A DNA stretch of 64,000 nucleotides. Origin: Sulfurospirillum diekertiae (GTDB lineage Bacteria > Campylobacterota > Campylobacteria > Campylobacterales > Sulfurospirillaceae). Shown here one piece after another: positions 59,072-64,000 of this stretch (the first letter of the stretch is position 1; the number at the start of each line of letters is the position of its first letter). The position numbers were made by a program, and so were the translations under genes. The notes beneath the pieces are model-generated. The model worked only from the letters and a program-made list of their open reading frames with translations. It did no database searches and was not told the origin of the DNA. The stretch lies in assembly GCF_011769985.2 (NCBI RefSeq), contig NZ_CP039734.2:1-64000 (forward strand), given 5' to 3'.

Positions 59072-59686
59072 ATGAAAACAATTATATTAGATGGTCTTAG
59101 AGCCGCCCCAAGTAAGGTGGTCTGTGTTGGGAGAAATTATGTTGCGCACATTAAAGAGTTAAATAACGAAGTTCCTACTTCAATGGTTTTGTTTATGAAG
59201 CCTAACGCTGCTTTAAGTAGTGAGCTGATAACTGGCAAACAAACACCACTTCATTATGAAGGTGAAATCTCTTTTTTAATCAAAAAAGGAGCCATTGCTG
59301 CTGTTGGGTTTGGGCTTGATTTGACTAACCGTGAACTCCAAAGTGAGCTTAAAGGAAAAGGGCTACCTTGGGAGCGTGCAAAGGCTTTTGACGGTGCTGC
59401 TGTTATGAGCCCGTTTGTCAGTATTGATGCGTTGGATGTTAATTTACTCTCGATGCAATTGTGGATTAATGATGTGTTAGTTCAAGAGGGAAACATTGAC
59501 CTGATGATCTATAAACCACTCACAGTTATTGAAGAAATTAACTCCTTTTCGACACTGATTGATAACGATATCGTAATGAGTGGAACGCCTAAAGGTGTTG
59601 GTAGTTATGTTAAGGGTGATAAATTTGTTGGAAAGATTTTTATTGCTGATCGAGAGATTATCTCTCAGGAATGGATAGCTAAATAA
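59072..59686 (+). CDS. Fumarylacetoacetate hydrolase-family protein
   Basis: A 204-residue member of the FAH superfamily (YcgM/FAHD1-like size). Typical elements are KVVCVGRNYVAHIKELNNEVP, metal ligands Glu in HYEGEISFLI and Asp in AKAFDGAAVMSPF, and SGTPKGVGSYVKGD. Members hydrolyse acylpyruvates or decarboxylate oxaloacetate; the substrate here is open. It starts with AAAGGA two bases after the synthase stop and ends at a palindromic terminator. Confidence 0.9.
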   Translation: MKTIILDGLRAAPSKVVCVGRNYVAHIKELNNEVPTSMVLFMKPNAALSSELITGKQTPLHYEGEISFLIKKGAIAAVGFGLDLTNRELQSELKGKGLPWERAKAFDGAAVMSPFVSIDALDVNLLSMQLWINDVLVQEGNIDLMIYKPLTVIEEINSFSTLIDNDIVMSGTPKGVGSYVKGDKFVGKIFIADREIISQEWIAK

Positions 59687-59691
59687 CCTCA

Positions 59692-59715
59692 AAGAGCTTT
59701 ACATGTAAAGCTCTT
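59692..59715. terminator. 24-bp perfect palindrome, shared terminator built on the TTACATGTAA motif
   Basis: The motif at 59699-59708 is extended to a perfect 24-base palindrome (AAGAGCTTT-ACATGT-AAAGCTCTT) in the spacer between the convergent FAH-family gene and the 32-residue gene, whose stop codon (59714-59716) falls in its right arm. Plus-strand sequence downstream is T-rich. It can fold in both transcripts and probably ends both. Confidence 0.65.
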
Positions 59716-59812
59716 ACTTCTCTTTTAGAAAGAGGACTTTAATCAGTCCTCCTACTCCTACGATCACAACGATTATTAAAAAACCAACTTGAAATATGTC
59801 AAGCGTTGTCAT
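59714..59812 (-). CDS. Small hydrophobic protein, 32 residues
   Basis: The ORF begins 14 bases inside the end of rlmN, with TAAGGA about seven bases before the ATG. The product is one hydrophobic helix (about 9-28, including [18 protein letters not shown]) with a short polar N-terminus and a basic end (LKEK). Campylobacter jejuni has a similarly sized small hydrophobic protein next to its rlmN as I recall, which supports a conserved gene. Function unknown; probably an inner-membrane peptide. Confidence 0.75.
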   Translation of the reverse strand: MTTLDIFQVGFLIIVVIVGVGGLIKVLFLKEK

Positions 59813-60875
59813 TATTTTTTTCCTTATCTTTAAGCTGCCCACATGCGGCGCTGATATCTAAGCCTTTGGATTGACGAATGGTACACAGTACTCCATGATT
59901 GACAAGATACTGTTGAAACGCTATCATATCTTTTTCTAACGGGCGAGCAAATTCGCTTCCAACATGCGGATTGAAATAGATGAGATTAACTTTCGATTTT
60001 ATGCCATGTAGGAGCTTCACTAGCTTGCGAGCACTCTTTTGGTCATCATTGACTCCTTTCATAACCAAGTATTCAAACATGACCCGTTTACGTGCGTCTA
60101 TAGGGAATGCTTTAACAGCATTGATGATGGACTCAATATTATAGGCTTTATTGATCGGCATCAGCGTTTGTCTTAGTTCATCATCTACCGCATGCAATGA
60201 AATTGCTAACAAAACACCCAACTCCATTAACCCTAGTTTTTCGATTTGTGAACTAAGCCCGCTGGTTGAAATGGTTTGCCTGCGAGGTGAGATAGAAAGG
60301 CCATCAATATCCGTAAAAATACGCACAGCCTTGCTCACGTTAGCTAAATTATCCAGTGGCTCACCCATCCCCATATAAACGATATTGACACGTCTATTCT
60401 CGGCGATAGCATTGTCTCTTTTGATCATGAGAATTTGCGATGTTATCTCTCCAGCTGTTAGGTTGCGTTTAAAACCACTTTTCCCCGTGAGACAAAACGC
60501 ACATCCAATTTTACAGCCCACTTGAGAGGAGATACAAATCGTATAGCGTGTATGGCGAATTAGCTTTCCATCTTCATCATTTTGTTCTTGCTTCATAGGC
60601 AAAAGAACCGATTCGATAGTGTTGCCATCTTTGAGTGCAAAAAGATATTTTTTACTACCATCCCTACTCTCTTCAACTTTAGCGATGATAAGAGGATCTA
60701 AATAGTACTGTGCTTCAAGCTGATCTTTGAGCTCTTTGGGAAGATTTTTCATCTCATCAAAGGAATTGACGTATTTTTGATATAACCATTGATAAATTTG
60801 TTTCGCTCTAAAAGAGGGTTTGATAATTTCCGATAACTCTTCTTTTGATAGATCGAATATATTCTGTTTTTCCAT
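59799..60875 (-). CDS. rlmN: Dual-specificity rRNA/tRNA (adenine-C2) methyltransferase
   Basis: RlmN methylates A2503 of 23S rRNA and A37 of some tRNAs by radical SAM chemistry. The 358-residue protein has the motif CKIGCAFC (about 112-119), [27 protein letters not shown] and, near the end, the second reactive cysteine in [20 protein letters not shown]. It overlaps the 32-residue gene downstream and lies 6 bases after the nucleoside phosphorylase gene. Confidence 0.96.
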   Translation of the reverse strand: MEKQNIFDLSKEELSEIIKPSFRAKQIYQWLYQKYVNSFDEMKNLPKELKDQLEAQYYLDPLIIAKVEESRDGSKKYLFALKDGNTIESVLLPMKQEQNDEDGKLIRHTRYTICISSQVGCKIGCAFCLTGKSGFKRNLTAGEITSQILMIKRDNAIAENRRVNIVYMGMGEPLDNLANVSKAVRIFTDIDGLSISPRRQTISTSGLSSQIEKLGLMELGVLLAISLHAVDDELRQTLMPINKAYNIESIINAVKAFPIDARKRVMFEYLVMKGVNDDQKSARKLVKLLHGIKSKVNLIYFNPHVGSEFARPLEKDMIAFQQYLVNHGVLCTIRQSKGLDISAACGQLKDKEKNNDNA

Positions 60876-60881
60876 AATACC

Positions 60882-61430
60882 TCAAATTTTCATATTTTTT
60901 TCTACATGTAATGTAATGAGTTCTTTTGCTTGCGCATGATTGTGTATAAAATCACGATGGGCATTTTCATCGCAATAATTGGTCACAACAAAAAGACCAG
61001 AACAGGGAATATGGAAGTGATTAGCGACACTCACTACAGAAAAAAATTCCATATTTTCTAGGTCAATATTTTTTTCAATCATTTTATGTGCCAATGTGAT
61101 ATCTGTGGTAATGTAATTACTTGAATTGACAATAGGCGACGGATATATTGTTCCACGTGAAACATGAACCTTCTCAACATCGATGGAATTTTGTAAAGTT
61201 GTGTAACATTTGTTCTGCAAAAAACAGAGTTCAATATTCGCAGCACTATGACTATGCACAAGATCAAAAGGCTGATATTTACCATAGCTTCCAGCAGTTC
61301 CTACAAAAAATAAAAAAGCAGGTTTCTCTTCTAGAATAAGTTTGGTTAGCGTGATGGCACTTTCGATAAGTCCAACACCAATAGGTTTGGCAAAATCGAA
61401 TGTTTCATTTCTCCCCGCACAAAGAATCAT
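60882..61430 (-). CDS. Nucleoside phosphorylase/hydrolase family protein
   Basis: A 182-residue protein of the PNP/MTAN fold, on the short side for the family. It shows [13 protein letters not shown] near the start, [10 protein letters not shown] for the phosphate or ribose site, and [16 protein letters not shown] (the M-E ribose-binding motif). It could be a purine nucleoside phosphorylase or a nucleosidase such as futalosine hydrolase; sequence alone does not decide. It overlaps hisF by four bases and precedes rlmN. Confidence 0.8.
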   Translation of the reverse strand: MILCAGRNETFDFAKPIGVGLIESAITLTKLILEEKPAFLFFVGTAGSYGKYQPFDLVHSHSAANIELCFLQNKCYTTLQNSIDVEKVHVSRGTIYPSPIVNSSNYITTDITLAHKMIEKNIDLENMEFFSVVSVANHFHIPCSGLFVVTNYCDENAHRDFIHNHAQAKELITLHVEKNMKI

Positions 61431-62185
61431 AACCGTACTGCAATTCCCTCATGCGCGAGGTAATGTTTAAGATCCATAATATCAATCTCTTTAAAGTGAA
61501 AAATGGAAGCGGCAAGAGCCGCATCGGCACCATTGACAAAGGCATCTTTAATATGCTCCATCGTCCCTGCCCCACCACTGGCAATCACAGGAATATCCAG
61601 CATAGTGCTCATTTGCGAAGTAAGTGGAATGTCATAGCCATTTTTAGCACCATCACAATCCATGGAGGTAAGAAGGATTTCTCCCGCACCTCTTTCTTGA
61701 ACCTCTTTTGCCCATTCAAGAGCGTCTATTCCTGTATCGATTCTTCCACCATTAACAAAGACATGCCACGAATCCTCTGTGCGTTTAGCATCAATAGCGA
61801 CGACAATGCACTGTGAACCAAAACGTTTGGATGATTCATCGATAAAAAGAGGATTGGCAATGGCTGGAGAGTTGATACTCACTTTATCGCATCCTACATG
61901 TAAAAGAGTGTAAATATCATCGAGGGTTCGGATACCTCCGCCAACAGTGAGTGGAATAAACACTTCACGTGCAACTTTCTCAACGATATCAACAATCGTT
62001 CCTCTACCTTCATGACTGGCTGTAATATCTAGAAATGTGAGCTCATCTGCGCCTTCTTCATTGTACCGTTTTGCAATTTCAACAGGATCCCCTGCATCTT
62101 TAAGTCCAACAAAATTAACACCCTTAACCACACGTCCATTTTTGACATCCAGACAAGGGATAATACGTTTAGCAAAATGCTCCAT
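61427..62185 (-). CDS. hisF: Imidazole glycerol phosphate synthase cyclase subunit
   Basis: HisF with HisH makes imidazole glycerol phosphate and AICAR in histidine synthesis. The 252-residue TIM barrel has the catalytic Asp in [15 protein letters not shown] (Asp at about 14) and the second in [20 protein letters not shown] (about 133), and the phosphate loop [10 protein letters not shown]. No other his genes are in the window. It is the first gene of a run leading to rlmN. Confidence 0.96.
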   Translation of the reverse strand: MEHFAKRIIPCLDVKNGRVVKGVNFVGLKDAGDPVEIAKRYNEEGADELTFLDITASHEGRGTIVDIVEKVAREVFIPLTVGGGIRTLDDIYTLLHVGCDKVSINSPAIANPLFIDESSKRFGSQCIVVAIDAKRTEDSWHVFVNGGRIDTGIDALEWAKEVQERGAGEILLTSMDCDGAKNGYDIPLTSQMSTMLDIPVIASGGAGTMEHIKDAFVNGADAALAASIFHFKEIDIMDLKHYLAHEGIAVRL

Positions 62186-62333
62186 AAGGCTCTCTTTTTA
62201 GATAAATATTAAGTTAAAATGATAGCGCAAGAATTAAAAAAAACTTCTGAAAAGTAAGATTAAATCTGTATATAACTCTTTTATAAGTAAAGATTAGCTA
62301 CAATCAGTGAAAGTTTAAAGAATAGGGTACAAA

Positions 62334-63182
62334 TTGATAGAGGCAAAAAAGAAATTTGGCCAAAATTTTTTAAAAGATACAACGGTTGTAAACAAAATCA
62401 TCCAATCGATGCCCCGAAATGAGCGAAAGCTTGTTGAAATTGGGCCTGGCTTAGGTGATTTGACGCAAGAGCTATTAAAGGTGAAAGCCTTAGTAGCATA
62501 TGAAGTCGATGAAGACTTGTGCGTTTATTTGAGAAAAAAATATTCGACGAAAATCGATGAGGGTGAGTTTACATTGGTGCAAACTGATGTTTTGAAGCAA
62601 TTTGAAAAAGGATCTCTTTGTGAAGAGCCTTATGATTTAGTTGCAAACTTGCCCTATTACATCGCTACGACTATTATTTTGGAAGCCTTGGAAGATCCAA
62701 ATTGTAAATCAATGACGGTCATGATCCAAAAAGAGGTGGCAGAAAAATTTGCTGCGCTTCCAAAAACAAAAGAGTTTACCTCTTTAGCGATTTTGGCACA
62801 AAGTATTGGGACGGCTACAATACTTTTTGATGTATCTCCAGAATCGTTTGAACCACAACCTAAAGTGGTGTCGTCTATTCTCAAAATTGACAAACAAAAA
62901 GAGTTTGTTGAAGGAAAATTCTCTGGCATTTTTGAATCCAACGAACAGTTGCAAAAATTTAAAAAATATTTGCGATGTTCATTTCAAAGTCCAAGAAAAA
63001 CTTGGTTGAAAAATATTTCATCTGAGTTTGATAAATCGTATGTAGAAAACGTTATGTACGACCAATCCCTTCCCATAACAATTCGTCCTCACGAAATTAG
63101 CGTCTTGTCTCATCATCTACTATTTAAAACATTAAGGTTGAATGATGCAAGAAAACGAAGTAACGCAACAACAGAACAGTAA
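62334..63182 (+). CDS. rsmA: 16S rRNA dimethyladenosine transferase
   Basis: RsmA (KsgA) dimethylates A1518 and A1519 of 16S rRNA. The 282-residue protein has KKKFGQNFLKD at the start, the SAM motif VEIGPGLGDLTQELL (about 32-46) and the catalytic NLPYYIATTII (about 104-114). The start is TTG 62334 behind AATAGGG. Its last 41 bases overlap the RNase J gene. Confidence 0.96.
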   Translation: MIEAKKKFGQNFLKDTTVVNKIIQSMPRNERKLVEIGPGLGDLTQELLKVKALVAYEVDEDLCVYLRKKYSTKIDEGEFTLVQTDVLKQFEKGSLCEEPYDLVANLPYYIATTIILEALEDPNCKSMTVMIQKEVAEKFAALPKTKEFTSLAILAQSIGTATILFDVSPESFEPQPKVVSSILKIDKQKEFVEGKFSGIFESNEQLQKFKKYLRCSFQSPRKTWLKNISSEFDKSYVENVMYDQSLPITIRPHEISVLSHHLLFKTLRLNDARKRSNATTEQ

Positions 63183-64000
63183 CGAAACCCCTAAAGAGAA
63201 GACACCAAATCCTACAGGGCATCCAAAACAATCGTCTCACGCTAACGCTAAAAAACAGGTGAGCCAAAATCCACAAAATGGTGAGGTTAAAGAGCCTACC
63301 GCTGAAGCAGGTGAGAAAAAACCACGAAATAATCGAAGACGAAAAGGCAATAAATCTCCAGCTGCCTCAATTGAGGGTAACGAGCTTTGGCAACGCGATA
63401 TGAAAAAAGCGATTGAAGCCAATCAAAAAATGCACAAAGATAGGCTTAATCGTTCTAATTTGATTGATCAAACCTCTAAAGGTAAGATTAAAATTACACC
63501 GCTTGGTGGATTGGGCGAGATTGGTGGAAATATTTGTGTTTTTGAAACCGATACCTCTGCAATAGTCCTTGATGTCGGTATGAGTTTTCCTAGTGAAGAT
63601 ATGCATGGTGTCGATATTTTGGTTCCAGATTTCAGTTACTTGCGACAAATTAAGAAAAAAATAGCTGGAATTATTATTTCACATGCACATGAAGATCATA
63701 TTGGTGCCGTTTCATATCTCTTTAAAGAGATGCAATTTCCACTTTATGCCACCCCTCTTCCTCTTGGAATGCTGGCTAATAAATTCGATGAGCATGGACT
63801 AAAGGCTTATAAAAAGTATTTTAGACCTGTTGAAAAACGTAAAATCTATAAAATTGGTGAATTTGAAATTGAATGGATTCATATTACCCACTCGATTATA
63901 GACGCCTCTTCCCTTGCAATTACAACAGAAGCAGGAACGATCATCCATACGGGAGATTTTAAAATAGATCACACCCCTATTGATGGCTTTGTTACCGATC
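63142..64000 (+). CDS. rnj: Ribonuclease J, partial (continues past window end)
   Basis: The frame from ATG 63142 or 63145 (TTAAGG before it) stays open to base 64000, giving 286 residues. The first 100 or so residues are a low-complexity, N/Q/K-rich extension (EKKPRNNRRRKGNK), as known for Helicobacter-type RNase J. Then follows the metallo-beta-lactamase core: ITPLGGLGEIGGN, the metal motif SHAHEDHIG (about 174-182) and HTGDFKID. RNase J processes and degrades RNA with endo- and 5' exonuclease activity. The C-terminal part lies outside the window. Confidence 0.93.
   Translation, partial: MMQENEVTQQQNSNETPKEKTPNPTGHPKQSSHANAKKQVSQNPQNGEVKEPTAEAGEKKPRNNRRRKGNKSPAASIEGNELWQRDMKKAIEANQKMHKDRLNRSNLIDQTSKGKIKITPLGGLGEIGGNICVFETDTSAIVLDVGMSFPSEDMHGVDILVPDFSYLRQIKKKIAGIIISHAHEDHIGAVSYLFKEMQFPLYATPLPLGMLANKFDEHGLKAYKKYFRPVEKRKIYKIGEFEIEWIHITHSIIDASSLAITTEAGTIIHTGDFKIDHTPIDGFVTD

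Overview
The window looks like the origin-proximal part of an AT-rich Campylobacterota chromosome, most likely Sulfurospirillum or a close relative. This rests on dnaA at base 1 followed by dnaN and gyrB, on the gene content (soluble CZB chemoreceptor, cysteine-rich Sel1 repeat protein, Cys-type formate dehydrogenase, small hydrophobic protein behind rlmN) and on the anaerobe-leaning metabolism. The genus is inferred, not proven.

Layout. 1-8 kb: replication genes dnaA, dnaN, gyrB, then a degenerate GGDEF/EAL protein, queF and an HD-domain protein in a tight same-strand run; an SRP RNA gene lies on the minus strand at 8.0-8.1 kb. 8-11 kb: ung, mutY and an MFS exporter. 11-17 kb: a hydroxy-/dicarboxylate cluster with a frameshifted DASS transporter, tartrate dehydratase-like ttdAB, a GntR/FCD regulator and an aconitase-family LeuCD-like pair. 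17-18.3 kb: secreted or lipid-anchored proteins. 18.35-22.65 kb: a small decayed island integrated into a tRNA-Ser(GGA) gene, bounded by 17-bp direct repeats, with an integrase cut by an IS21-family element. 22.8-37 kb: chemoreceptor, AAE-type transporter, a TetR-controlled locus with twin operators, AraC regulators, the three-gene AmmeMemoRadiSam set, a lipoprotein trio, an EamA transporter and a YqiA-like esterase. 37-43.4 kb: formate dehydrogenase-like enzyme with a small HTH-like partner, a haem-binding protein, four tRNAs, ilvD and marC. 43.8-48.7 kb: galU, pyrG, recJ, pcm. 48.7-58 kb: ribonucleotide reduction, with class III nrdD split into two overlapping genes plus nrdG, class I nrdB and nrdA, a nitrilase-fold hydrolase, a racemase and purB. 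58-64 kb: RNA modification and processing (RluA-type synthase, RlmN, RsmA, RNase J start) with hisF and a nucleoside phosphorylase.

Two observations stand out. First, the 10-bp palindrome TTACATGTAA occurs 23 times by my count, both inside and between genes, resembling a highly iterated palindrome. Second, the anaerobic ribonucleotide reductase lacks its C-terminal glycyl-radical segment, which is encoded by a separate 54-residue gene starting in an ATGA overlap with the large gene. Other notable items are a covarying hairpin element at two loci, two short membrane-protein genes (32 and 34 residues), and an IS/integrase junction suggesting deletion within the island.

All calls come from reading the sequence; no database search was run.
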